Positions 47,522 to 55,380 of a stretch of 64,000 nucleotides of DNA are shown one piece after another. Positions within the stretch are counted from its first letter, which is position 1. Each line of letters opens with the position of its first letter. Origin of the DNA: Massilia sp. UMI-21 (GTDB taxonomy: Bacteria > Pseudomonadota > Gammaproteobacteria > Burkholderiales > Burkholderiaceae_D); assembly GCA_015277795.1 (NCBI GenBank), contig CP063848.1, forward strand, positions 372,001 through 436,000, read 5' to 3'. Made by a program: the position numbers and the translations under genes. The notes under the pieces are model-generated. The model was not told the DNA's origin. It ran no database searches and worked only from the letters and a program-made list of their open reading frames with translations.

Positions 47522-47862
47522 GTCATGAATCTCGCCTTAAGGACTTGCGCTAACGCAAGTACACCAATCAATAAATAAACTGCATGATCGCTTGTTGACT
47601 GAGCAATTGCAATTGCGGGTCGGAAAAATGTACGGCGAACGCGACGAATCTAACGGTGTGTACAACACAAATTCCCAACAACAACACTTTTGTTCAAGCT
47701 TTGCAACATCTACCCGCAGTTGCTTTCAAAATTGCAACTTCCGGGCGGATAAAATGTTTTCTTCAGTCAAGCGCAGCAAAGTGGGCACAGGACCCTCATA
47801 CTGTCCTCTATAACAAGTATTGCCCTGGATCAAATGTCTATTTTAATGTCGAGATTGCAAAA
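47522..47862. other. Divergent intergenic region with a dyad
   Basis: A 341-base AT-richer control region between the chain-length and protease genes. A dyad ACTTGCG-CTAA-CGCAAGT (47543-47560) lies 22 bases upstream of the minus-strand ATG and would fall in the leader. TTGC/GCAA words recur at 47600-47615 and 47735-47745. I could not assign a confident promoter on either strand. Confidence 0.5.
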
Positions 47863-48696
47863 GTGCCCACACAATTGATTTCTATTCGGAACAGTTTTCA
47901 CGGTCGTCCGCTTGCCCTGCCGGGTATCCTGTTGATTGCATTTTTAGCAATTATCTCTGTCTTGCTGGGCCCTGCACCGGCACGGGCAGCAGCCGACCCG
48001 CTTCCCGCGACGGTCACGCGTGTCAAGCCCTCGGTGGTCGGGGTCGGTACCCTGCTCAAGACGCGCCAGCCGGCCACGATCTTCGTCGGCACCGGCTTCG
48101 TTGTCGGCGACGGACTGAGCGTCATCACGAATGCCCACGTGATCCCCGAGCGGCTGGACGTCGCGCGGATGGAGGAGCTCGGCATTGTGCTCGGCGCCGG
48201 GCCGGAAACGGTGGGCTTTCGCGCAGCCCGCCTGGTGGGCCTCGACCGCGAACACGACCTGGCGCACCTGCGCCTGTCCGGTACGCCGCTGCCGGCCATG
48301 AGCCTGGGCGCCGACGATGCCGTGGCCGAGGGCCAGTTGCTGGCCTTTACCGGCTACCCGCTCGGAATGCGGCTGGGCCTGCATGCTGCGACCCACCGGG
48401 CCACGCTGGCGGCAATCGCGCCCGCCGTACGGCCCTCGCTCAGCTCGCGGCAACTGGATGCGCGCGCCATCGCCCAACTCCAGCGCAACGCCTTCGGCAT
48501 CTACCAGCTGGATGGCACCGCCTATCCGGGCAATAGCGGCAGCCCCCTGTACGAGCCGGACACCGGGGCCGTTGTCGGCGTCATCAACATGGTCTACCTT
48601 AAGGGTTTGAAGGAAAGTGCGGTGTCGAACCCGAGCGGGATTACCTATGCGATCCCGGTGCGCTACGTGCGCGAACTGTTGCAAAGAAGCCCATAG
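47863..48696 (+). CDS. Secreted trypsin-like (S1C) serine protease
   Basis: A 277-residue protein. A signal peptide (LALPGILLIAFLAIISVLLGPAPARA) is followed by a chymotrypsin-fold protease with the triad His in ITNAHV, Asp in REHDLAHL and Ser in GNSGSPL. There is no PDZ domain, unlike DegP/DegS. It sits between the divergent chain-length gene and the export lipoprotein gene, so a role in processing or quality control of the export machine or PEP-CTERM proteins is possible. The GTG start at 47863 was chosen because it precedes the signal peptide; an ATG at 47656 would add 69 residues of non-coding character. Confidence 0.78.
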   Translation: MPTQLISIRNSFHGRPLALPGILLIAFLAIISVLLGPAPARAAADPLPATVTRVKPSVVGVGTLLKTRQPATIFVGTGFVVGDGLSVITNAHVIPERLDVARMEELGIVLGAGPETVGFRAARLVGLDREHDLAHLRLSGTPLPAMSLGADDAVAEGQLLAFTGYPLGMRLGLHAATHRATLAAIAPAVRPSLSSRQLDARAIAQLQRNAFGIYQLDGTAYPGNSGSPLYEPDTGAVVGVINMVYLKGLKESAVSNPSGITYAIPVRYVRELLQRSP

Positions 48697-48742
48697 TATT
48701 TCAGCAGTGCATGGGGTTGCCTAAGTGCTATGGTATAAAATA

Positions 48743-48764
48743 GGGCTCGACACATAGCGAGCCC
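48743..48764. repeat. Hairpin upstream of the export lipoprotein gene
   Basis: GGGCTCG (48743-48749) pairs perfectly with CGAGCCC (48758-48764) across 8 bases, just after an AT-rich TATAAAAT stretch. It may be part of the leader of the export gene or a weak terminator read on the minus strand. Confidence 0.45.
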
Positions 48765-48822
48765 GCCCGCGGTCCCCGGAATGGAAGGCTGCGGCCCATG
48801 CCAAACCAGGGGATTCTTTGAC

Positions 48823-49449
48823 GTGAGCACGAAAATGACGCACCAGATCAAGCGCGCAGCCCAGGCTGCCGCCGTTAGCTGCCTGTTGGTACTGGGTGGC
48901 TGCGCCACCGCGCCGGCACCAGTTGCCACCGCGCCAGCCATCAATCCCGAGTACCTGATCGGTCCCGGCGATAATATTAATATTATCGTCTGGCGTAATC
49001 CGGAGGTATCGATGTCGGTGCCGGTACGTCCGGACGGCAAGATCACCACCCCGCTGGTCGAAGACCTGCCGGCGGCAGGAAAGACCTCGACCCAGCTGGC
49101 GCGCGACATCGAAGGCGCGCTGGCCAAGTTCATCCAGCAGCCGGTGGTGACCGTGGTCGTGACCAATTTCGTCGGCAACTATAGCGAGCAGATCCGCGTG
49201 ATCGGCCAGGCCGCCAAGCCGCAAGCCCTGCCTTATCGTAAAGACATGTCGTTGATGGATGTGCTGATCGCCGTCGGCGGGGTCACGGAGTTCGCCGCAG
49301 GCAACCGCGCCACCATCATCCGTACGGTCGACGGCAAGCAGCAGAAGCTGCAGGTTCGCCTGGACGATCTGATCAAGGATGGCGACATTTCGGCTAACCA
49401 GGCGATGCGCCCGGGCGACATCCTGGTGATCCCCGAAAGCTTTTTCTGA
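48823..49449 (+). CDS. PEP-CTERM system polysaccharide export lipoprotein (Wza-like)
   Basis: A 208-residue lipoprotein. The lipobox LGGC has Cys27; the polysaccharide export (Poly_export) domain follows with YLIGPGDNINIIVWRNPEVS, and then a SLBB-like segment (IRVIGQAAKPQALPYR). It is the short outer-membrane export protein of XrtA loci, forming the channel or periplasmic ring with the chain-length protein. The GTG at 48823 has AGGGGA nine bases upstream; ATG 48781 and ATG 48835 are in frame and possible. Confidence 0.9.
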   Translation: MSTKMTHQIKRAAQAAAVSCLLVLGGCATAPAPVATAPAINPEYLIGPGDNINIIVWRNPEVSMSVPVRPDGKITTPLVEDLPAAGKTSTQLARDIEGALAKFIQQPVVTVVVTNFVGNYSEQIRVIGQAAKPQALPYRKDMSLMDVLIAVGGVTEFAAGNRATIIRTVDGKQQKLQVRLDDLIKDGDISANQAMRPGDILVIPESFF

Positions 49450-49567
49450 TCGGCTGTCGAAAATTCTTACACAACGGTAGAGTTACTGGCTAGACTGACG
49501 CAGTAAGGAGGCGGCGCATTGCTGGAGGCGCTTGTTTTTCAAGGGCTTTTCGGTAGGCTTGAGAAAA

Positions 49568-49584
49568 AGGCATAATTCTTGCTT
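49568..49584 (+). promoter_or_regulatory. Sigma-54 (-24/-12) promoter of the GYWKNH/HprK operon
   Basis: AGGCATAATTCTTGCTT has GG at 49569-49570 and GC at 49581-49582 with the required 10 bases between, and near-consensus TTGCT at -12. Start of transcription would be near 49594, 33 bases before the ATG. A dyad CTTGCTT-N6-AAGCAAG (49578-49597) overlaps it. RpoN plus PrsR is the likely activator pair. Confidence 0.65.
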
Positions 49585-49626
49585 AATCGAAAGCAAGCCG
49601 CTTTCTGCCGATAGCCCGCATAACCA

Positions 49627-50208
49627 ATGAAGAGGATCGAACCCGTGTCGACCGATGACCAAGCAACGCGCACCACTGGTGCGCCGCCCCTGACGCCGCG
49701 TGGTACAGCGCGGCGGCGCCTGACCAAGGCCGGCGTAGGCGCGGCCAGCGTGCTGTGGACGCTCGACAGCCGGGCGTCGATGCGAACCATGGTGTGCGTG
49801 TCGCCGTCCGGCGCCCTGTCTGGCGGCCTCAGCAGTAATTACGCCGACAAGCCGACTGCATGCAACGGCAAGTCTCCCGGCTACTGGAAAAATCATGGTG
49901 GCTGGCCTTCCGCCTCGAACACGGCCTTCAGCGAGGTGTTCAGTTGTGGTAGCCGATACGCCGGCACGTATGGGAAAAAGACCCTGCTGGACATTTTGCG
50001 GGGCTGCGATTTCGACAAATACAATCTTGGCATGCACCTGGTTGCCACCTATCTGAATGTGCTGTCGGGCCGCATCGGCTTCCTGTCGGTCGCGACTCTG
50101 CAGCAGATGTGGCGCGAGCTCCAGAGCCCCGGTTATTACCAGCCGGCCAAGGGCGTATTCTGGAATGCCGAGCTGACCAAGAAATATCTCGAAGCCACCC
50201 ACGATTAA
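49627..50208 (+). CDS. Tat-like secreted GYWKNH-motif protein of an HprK/PqqD operon
   Basis: A 193-residue protein not matching any enzyme I know. Residues 29-46 form a twin-arginine-like leader (ARRRLTKAG, then hydrophobic VGAASVLWTL). A Cys-containing SGYWKNH-type motif follows at 83-90 (SPGYWKNHGGW), with four cysteines at 57, 79, 107 and 127. The C-terminal half is helical with LLDILRGCDFDKYNLGMHLVATYLN. The PGYWKNH motif occurs in various surface-associated bacterial proteins. It is first in an operon with PqqD-like, HprK-like and nucleotidyltransferase-like genes and is probably their client or precursor. A sigma-54 promoter stands directly upstream. Confidence 0.65.
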   Translation: MKRIEPVSTDDQATRTTGAPPLTPRGTARRRLTKAGVGAASVLWTLDSRASMRTMVCVSPSGALSGGLSSNYADKPTACNGKSPGYWKNHGGWPSASNTAFSEVFSCGSRYAGTYGKKTLLDILRGCDFDKYNLGMHLVATYLNVLSGRIGFLSVATLQQMWRELQSPGYYQPAKGVFWNAELTKKYLEATHD

Positions 50209-50223
50209 GGACGGCGCCGGCCG

Positions 50224-50496
50224 ATGTGGCGTGTGATTCCCGGGCAGTCCCTGCGCTACCGGCAATGGGAAGACGAAGCCGTGCTCTACAACGATGTGTC
50301 GGGCGCGACCCATCTGCTGGGTGCGGCGGCCCTGTGTCTGCTCGAGGCACTGCGTCCGGCGCCGGGCAACGCCATGTCCCTGTCTGCCGCGCTGCGCGAC
50401 GCCTTCGAGGTCGACGAGGACGCACTGGCCGATGAGCTGGCCATCCTGCTCGACGACCTGGTGCGGCTCGACCTGATCGAGCCCTGTCCATGCTGA
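50224..50496 (+). CDS. PqqD-like protein of the HPr-rel-A system
   Basis: A 90-residue protein with the PqqD-type pattern: short beta strands YNDVSGATHLLGAAA, then helices (LLEALRP, SAALRDAF, LADELAILLDDLVRLDLIE). PqqD-like domains bind the leader of a peptide or protein and present it to a modifying enzyme. The 15-base gap to the GYWKNH gene and the 7-base overlap with the kinase gene suggest it links the two. It ends in CPC. It resembles the peptide-chaperone family described for HPr-rel-A systems. Confidence 0.78.
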   Translation: MWRVIPGQSLRYRQWEDEAVLYNDVSGATHLLGAAALCLLEALRPAPGNAMSLSAALRDAFEVDEDALADELAILLDDLVRLDLIEPCPC

Positions 50497-51401
50497 CCCT
50501 GTCCTCGCTCACGCGACACGCGCTGCGCCGGCGCCTCGCCGGCCCCGGCCTGGTCCTGCGCACGGGGCCCTTCCGTAGCCGCATTCGTACCGACATCCCG
50601 CAACTGGCCGACACCATCGCCCTGTTGTACGCCGACTACCCGGTCGACGAGGAAGGCTTTGCCGACTTCCAGCTGCACCTGCGCGCAGCCGGGGGCTGGC
50701 GCCGCTGGCTGCGGCCGCAGGTGCGCTTCGACCAGGACGGCCTGCAACCGTTCAAGCCGCTGCCCCAGGGCCAGGCCTACCCGATGTTCGAATGGGTGAT
50801 GAACTGGTGCGTGTCGAACAAGGCGCACAGCTACCTGGTCATCCATGCCGCGGTGCTGGAGCGGGGCGGGCATGCGCTGATCCTGCCGGCGCCGCCGGGT
50901 TCCGGCAAGAGCACGCTGTGCGCCGCGCTGGTGTGCCGCGGCTGGCGCCTGCTGTCCGACGAACTGGCGCTGGTGCGCCCGGCGGACCTGGCCCTGGTGC
51001 CGCTGCCGCGCCCGGTCAGCCTGAAGAACGCCTCGATCGACGTGATCCGGGCCTGGGATCCGCAGGCCGTGTTCGGCCCGGCGGTACCGGAAACCAGCAA
51101 GGGCACCATTGCCCACATGCGCGCGCCACCAGCCAGCGTGGCCGCCGCGGCTGAGGTGGCGCACGCCACCCACATCGTGTTCCCGCGCTACCAGGCCGGC
51201 GCGGCGACCTCGTTGGCGCCGGTGCCGAAGGCGCGCCTGTTCACGCGCGTGGCCGACAATGCCTTCAATTATGCGGTGCTGGGCGAGACCGGCTTCGACA
51301 CGCTCGCCGGCCTGGTCGATACCTGCGCAGGATTCGATTTTTGCTATAGCCGGCTGGACGAGGCCATTGCCGTGTTCGACACGCTGGCGGGGGCGCCATG
51401 A
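50490..51401 (+). CDS. HprK-related kinase A
   Basis: A 303-residue protein related to HPr Ser kinase/phosphorylase. The Walker A loop is PPGSGKST (135-142), preceded by VIHAAVLERGGHALIL and followed by RLLSDELALV (Asp157/Glu158 area), typical of the HprK fold. No HPr is encoded nearby, so it must phosphorylate something else, or act as an ATP-dependent modification enzyme on the neighbouring GYWKNH protein. Its start overlaps pqqD-like; its stop overlaps the nucleotidyltransferase start (ATGA). Confidence 0.85.
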   Translation: MLTLSSLTRHALRRRLAGPGLVLRTGPFRSRIRTDIPQLADTIALLYADYPVDEEGFADFQLHLRAAGGWRRWLRPQVRFDQDGLQPFKPLPQGQAYPMFEWVMNWCVSNKAHSYLVIHAAVLERGGHALILPAPPGSGKSTLCAALVCRGWRLLSDELALVRPADLALVPLPRPVSLKNASIDVIRAWDPQAVFGPAVPETSKGTIAHMRAPPASVAAAAEVAHATHIVFPRYQAGAATSLAPVPKARLFTRVADNAFNYAVLGETGFDTLAGLVDTCAGFDFCYSRLDEAIAVFDTLAGAP

Positions 51402-52528
51402 GGCGGCCGGCCTTGCCGCTGCTGGTCGAGGTGTTGCGTACGCCGGAGCGCGTACGCACGCTCGATCCTGCCGGCTGGGACCTGCTGCTGCGCCAGGCCG
51501 CCCATGCCGAGTTGAGCGCGACCCTCGGTCTCCTGCTCGACGAGGCGGGCCTGCACGAGGCCGTGCCGGCGGCGCCGCGCGAACATTTTGCCTGGGCCGC
51601 CGTGCTGCTGGCGCGCCACCGGCGCGCACTGCGTTTCGAGGTCGGCCAGATCCGCCGTGCACTCGACGGCCTCGGCCTGCCGCTGCTGCTGCTCAAGGGG
51701 GCGGCCTATGTCATGGCCGGGCTGCCGCCGGCCGCCGGCCGCGTGTTCTCCGACGTCGACATCCTGGTGCCCAAGGAACGCCTGCCCGAGGTTGAAGCGG
51801 CGCTCCTGATGCACGGCTGGGCCGGCACTTGCCAGGATGCCTACGACCAGCGCTACTACCGCGAGTGGATGCACGAGCTGCCGCCGATGGAACACGTCTG
51901 GCGTGGCAATACCATCGACGTGCACCACGCGATCCTGCCCGAGACCGCCAGGGTGCGGCCGGATCCGGCGCTGCTGCGCGCGGACGCGCTGCCGATTCGG
52001 GACGCCGGGCCGGCCGGCGCGGCGTCGGCCGTCGGCCTGTGGACGCTGGCCCCGCACGATATGGTGCTGCACAGCGCGGTGCACCTGTTCTCGGAAGGCG
52101 AGTGGCACCACGGCCTGCGCGACCTGCTCGACCTGCACCGGCTGTTGCTGCATTTCGGTGCTGCGCCCGGCTTCTGGGACGGTCTGGTGGCGCGCGCCGT
52201 CCGGCTCGAGCTCGCACGCCCGCTGTTCTATGCGCTGCGCTACGCCGCACGCCTGCTCGGCACGCCAATACCCCCGGTCGTGATGGCCGAGGCGGCAGCT
52301 GCCGGCACCCCCGGCGCAGCGCTGCTGGCGCTGATGGACGCGCTGTTCCTGCGCGCGCTGCTGCCGCCGCATCCCAGCTGCGCCGGCCGCCTCACGCCGG
52401 CCGCGCTCGGCGCACTCTACCTGCGTGGCAACTGGCTGCGCATGCCGCCGCCGATGCTGGCGCGCCACCTGTTCCATAAAGCCTTCATTTCGCCGCGCCA
52501 GACCGACGAGCCGCAGCAGGCCATGTAA
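51398..52528 (+). CDS. Nucleotidyltransferase-fold protein of the HPr-rel-A operon
   Basis: A 376-residue protein. LLLLKGAAYVMAG (about 96-108) and the metal-binding RVFSDVDILVP (115-125) match the G-S/D-x-D core of nucleotidyltransferase-like proteins of the NTP_transf_5 type. The rest is helical and rich in L, A and R with conserved HDMVLHSAVHLF. It probably transfers a nucleotide, or binds one, as part of the same pathway as the kinase. It is coupled by ATGA to the kinase gene and ends the operon. Confidence 0.82.
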   Translation: MRRPALPLLVEVLRTPERVRTLDPAGWDLLLRQAAHAELSATLGLLLDEAGLHEAVPAAPREHFAWAAVLLARHRRALRFEVGQIRRALDGLGLPLLLLKGAAYVMAGLPPAAGRVFSDVDILVPKERLPEVEAALLMHGWAGTCQDAYDQRYYREWMHELPPMEHVWRGNTIDVHHAILPETARVRPDPALLRADALPIRDAGPAGAASAVGLWTLAPHDMVLHSAVHLFSEGEWHHGLRDLLDLHRLLLHFGAAPGFWDGLVARAVRLELARPLFYALRYAARLLGTPIPPVVMAEAAAAGTPGAALLALMDALFLRALLPPHPSCAGRLTPAALGALYLRGNWLRMPPPMLARHLFHKAFISPRQTDEPQQAM

Positions 52529-52532
52529 GAGC

Positions 52533-52561
52533 TTGTTGCAAATAGTGAATTAACTTATCAT
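52533..52561 (+). promoter_or_regulatory. Sigma-70 promoter of the GAF-domain gene
   Basis: TTGTTG (52533-52538) and TATCAT (52556-52561) are 17 bases apart, directly after the nucleotidyltransferase stop. It separates the GAF gene from the preceding operon. Confidence 0.5.
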
Positions 52562-52610
52562 CAACTGGCGGGGCCGGCCGGTGGCGCGTTGACCTTTCGA
52601 AAGGCGACTC

Positions 52611-53345
52611 ATGTTGAACGAAACGAAGCACCTGCTGCGCTTGCAGGACGTGCAGGCATTGCTTGCCAGTGGCTCACTCGACGCCAACCTGGCGCACCAT
52701 GCGGAACTGGCCCGGCGCCTGGTAGGGGCCACCAGTTGCTCGGTCATGCTGCTCAATGGCGAAACGCCGGACGACCTGCGCATGCGCCTGTGTGCCAGTG
52801 CCGGCGACATGCCCGCGGAAGCCGCCGACGCCCTGGTCGGCAGCGGCGAGGGCATCTGTGGCCGGGTACTGGCCAGCGGCCGGGCCTTGCTGGTGGATGA
52901 CATCGACCGTTCCGAATTCGCCAGCCTGGCGCGCCGTCGGCGCGCGGCGGTGCCGGCCCTGATGTCGGCGCCGGTGCGCATCGATGCCCGCATCGTGGGC
53001 GTGCTCAATGTCAGCGGTGTCGCGTTCAGCGAGGCCGAACTCCAACTGCTCGAGGTGATCGCGCTCTTCATCGGCAAATCGGCCCAGGTCATCCAACTGC
53101 AGGGCCTGCTGGCCTCGCGCTTTGCGCAGATGGCCCTGGTGCGCAATGCGCACGACAGCGGCACGATTGCCGCCGATACCGCCTACCAGAACCCGGAAGA
53201 GGTCGCGCGCATCCTGGCGCGCTCGTTCTACAAGGAGATGACGCGGGCCGGCTTCGCGCCGGGCCAGATCGTCAGCGCTGCGACCGAACTGATCGGCCAG
53301 CTGGGCGGCGCGATCCAGCAGACCGGCAAGGCCGGGCGCCAATGA
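52611..53345 (+). CDS. GAF-domain signalling protein
   Basis: A 244-residue soluble protein whose residues about 20-165 form a GAF domain (VGSGEGICGRVLASGRALLVDDI, APVRIDARIVGVLNVSG). No output domain such as kinase, cyclase or helix-turn-helix is visible; the C-terminal ~70 residues are helical. It could sense a small ligand or redox state and signal through protein contact. It has its own promoter candidate and a strong terminator directly after its stop. Partner unknown. Confidence 0.78.
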   Translation: MLNETKHLLRLQDVQALLASGSLDANLAHHAELARRLVGATSCSVMLLNGETPDDLRMRLCASAGDMPAEAADALVGSGEGICGRVLASGRALLVDDIDRSEFASLARRRRAAVPALMSAPVRIDARIVGVLNVSGVAFSEAELQLLEVIALFIGKSAQVIQLQGLLASRFAQMALVRNAHDSGTIAADTAYQNPEEVARILARSFYKEMTRAGFAPGQIVSAATELIGQLGGAIQQTGKAGRQ

Positions 53346-53381
53346 AAAAAGCCGGATCCCTGATGGGGGCCGGCTTTTTTT
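53345..53381. terminator. Bidirectional Rho-independent terminator
   Basis: AAAAAAGCCGG (53345-53355) pairs with CCGGCTTTTTT (53370-53380), with a CCC/GGG inner stem. A/T runs on both sides serve the plus-strand GAF gene and the minus-strand PEP-CTERM gene. Confidence 0.9.
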
Positions 53382-53423
53382 GGGCGTGGAGCCTTCCCGC
53401 CGCGGCGGGAAGGGTATGCCTGA

Positions 53424-54302
53424 TTACTTGGCAGCCTTGCGGCGGCGCAGGCCTGCCAGGCCGGCGAAGCCCAGGCCCAGCAGGGCCAGCGAGCCTGGTT
53501 CCGGCACTTCGCCGATTTCGCCCTGGACGTCGCCCGAGGCGTCGACGGTCCAGCCAGCGTCTGCCGACGCGCCGGTCTGGCCGTAGGTGACCTTCAGGAA
53601 CATGTCGTGCATGTTGCCGTTCGGATCGATCTGAGCATCGGTGTCGAACATGTCTGCCCAGCTGCCGCCGGTCACGTCCAGGAAGCCCTGGCCGTTACCC
53701 GAGATCGTGTTGTTCGCGAAGTTCGACACGTAGGTGTATTCCGGGTAATCGCCCAGTGCACCGGCGCCGAAGTTGGCCGACAGGGCCAGGGTGCCGCCGA
53801 CGTTGGTGATGCCGGTGTAGCCGTACTGGCCGAGGCGGCCACCAGGGCCGAACGAGCTGTCGTAGTTCTGGCCGGTCAGGTACATGTTCAGCCAGCCGCC
53901 GGTGCCCAGTGCCAGCGTGGTCGGCGAGATGCCGCCGTTGGTTTCGACATAGGTGTCGGCGATGCCGCCGAACATACCGGTCAGGTATTCGCCGTTCTGG
54001 CCGGCGGTGAACAGCAGGCTGCCGTCGGAGACGCGCGAGATGCTCTGCACCGAGAAGATGCCCCAGGTGTCTTCGCTGCCGACGGCGTTCGGCGCGGTCA
54101 TGATGCCGGGAACGGCATCGCAGTCGGCGATGGTTTCGCACTTGGTGCCCGAGTCGTTACCGTAGCCGACGGTGCCGGCGTCGAATGCATTGATGGTGAT
54201 TTTCAGGTCGCCAGCTTGCAGGACGACGGCGCTAGCCGGGGCCGACAGACCAGCAGCCATTGCGACACCAGCGATGATTCCCGAAATTTTCTTGATGTTC
54301 AT
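53424..54302 (-). CDS. PEP-CTERM sorting domain protein
   Basis: A 292-residue exported protein. A signal peptide (MNIKKISGIIAGVAMAAGL, cleavage near ASA) leads to a Gly/Asn/Thr-rich, cysteine-poor body. The C-terminal sorting signal is VPEPGSLALLGLGFAGLAG followed by a basic RRRK tail. Exosortase A should cleave at the PEP motif and help attach or release the protein during biofilm or floc matrix formation. The body matches no enzyme I recognise. It is a monocistronic unit with a sigma-54 promoter, and is the only PEP-CTERM protein found in the window. Confidence 0.94.
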   Translation of the reverse strand: MNIKKISGIIAGVAMAAGLSAPASAVVLQAGDLKITINAFDAGTVGYGNDSGTKCETIADCDAVPGIMTAPNAVGSEDTWGIFSVQSISRVSDGSLLFTAGQNGEYLTGMFGGIADTYVETNGGISPTTLALGTGGWLNMYLTGQNYDSSFGPGGRLGQYGYTGITNVGGTLALSANFGAGALGDYPEYTYVSNFANNTISGNGQGFLDVTGGSWADMFDTDAQIDPNGNMHDMFLKVTYGQTGASADAGWTVDASGDVQGEIGEVPEPGSLALLGLGFAGLAGLRRRKAAK

Positions 54303-54351
54303 TTGTTCATTTCCTCACAAGGTAGTTGTACACGACAGCGACAATGAACAC

Positions 54352-54369
54352 TAAGCATGAGCTGTGCCA
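54352..54369 (-). promoter_or_regulatory. Sigma-54 (-24/-12) promoter of the PEP-CTERM gene
   Basis: On the minus strand TGGCACAGCTCATGCTTA has GG (54368-54367) and GC (54356-54355) with exactly 10 bases between. The TGGCAC half is perfect. Start near 54343 gives a leader of about 40 bases. PrsR, encoded at 14912-16273, is the expected activator. Confidence 0.75.
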
Positions 54370-54552
54370 GCTTTTCACAAAACGACGTAAGCAATTGATA
54401 TAAAACGAATTTATGCAAAAGTTTATTTTGGGAATGTGTCTTTTGATGCAATATTTGTAAGAAAAATCGACAGTGCGCCAGTTAACATACGGGTCGCTTT
54501 CTGAACAGAATTCCACTACGATATTGCTTCACTACCGACAAACGAGATGGAT

Positions 54553-55380
54553 ATGGCGACCTTCAACTACGATACTTTTGTAACGCGCAATAGTGGCTAT
54601 ATTGCCCAGGACACCCAGGACAAGATTCGCACTGCGCGCGTGCTGTTCGCCGGTTGCGGACTCGGCAGTGGCCCGGTGATCTGCGCCGCCCGTACCGGCT
54701 TCCAGCACTTCGTGCTGATCGACGGCGACACGGTCGATGCGCATAACCTGAACCGCCAGTTCTTCGATTTCGAGGATGTGGGCATGCCCAAGGTCGAAGC
54801 GCTCAAGAAACACATCCTGCGCATCAATCCGGAAGCCAGGGTCGAGGCCCATGTGGCCATGCTCGACAAGAACAATGCAGCCGACCTGGTCAGCCAGGTG
54901 GACCTGATCTTCGACACCATCGACTTCGTGGACCTGGAAGCCGTGCTGGCGCTGCACGGCAATGCGGCGGCACAGGCCAAGCCGATCTTCACGGCGATGA
55001 ACATCGGCTTCGGCGCCGGCGTGATGTACTTCCCGCCGGGCTCGGGCAATTCACTGCCGGCCATCCTGCAGCGCGACGTCGAAGCCGCGGCCGCTGAAGG
55101 CAATCTCAGCTACACCGCGGTGTTCCAGCGGGTGATGGGACGCATCGGCGCACACCTGGACCGTCAGGTGATGGAAGAGGTGGCCAAGGCCCTGACCATC
55201 ATGGAAGACGGTACCGCCTGCCCGGCTTCACAGATCGCGGTCGGCAGTTTCTCGGTGGCAGCGCTGGCCATGGCCATGATGCACGACATGCTCGCGGGCA
55301 TGGAGGTGCCGCCAGCGCCGAACATGGTGATCCACAGTTTCCGCAATCACGTCACGAAACTGGTGAATATCGCTAGTTGA
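54553..55380 (+). CDS. ThiF/E1-like adenylyltransferase
   Basis: A 275-residue Rossmann-fold enzyme of the ThiF/MoeB/HesA type. Nucleotide binding is in VLFAGCGLGSGPV, and LIDGDTVDAHNLNRQFF is the family core. It lacks the extra rhodanese or CxxC zinc domains of MoeB. Relatives adenylate the C-terminal carboxylate of a small protein or peptide. It is encoded next to PEP-CTERM and autoinducer-synthase-like acyltransferase genes, so it may activate a peptide or an acyl/amino acid in a shared pathway. ATG 54553 fits GAG six bases upstream; ATG 54547 is an alternative. Its stop overlaps the convergent acyltransferase stop. Confidence 0.82.
   Translation: MATFNYDTFVTRNSGYIAQDTQDKIRTARVLFAGCGLGSGPVICAARTGFQHFVLIDGDTVDAHNLNRQFFDFEDVGMPKVEALKKHILRINPEARVEAHVAMLDKNNAADLVSQVDLIFDTIDFVDLEAVLALHGNAAAQAKPIFTAMNIGFGAGVMYFPPGSGNSLPAILQRDVEAAAAEGNLSYTAVFQRVMGRIGAHLDRQVMEEVAKALTIMEDGTACPASQIAVGSFSVAALAMAMMHDMLAGMEVPPAPNMVIHSFRNHVTKLVNIAS

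Noticed and set aside
48735..48742. TATAAAAT as -10 box of the export lipoprotein gene
   Set aside because: No acceptable -35 at 16-18 bases upstream, so not listed as a promoter.
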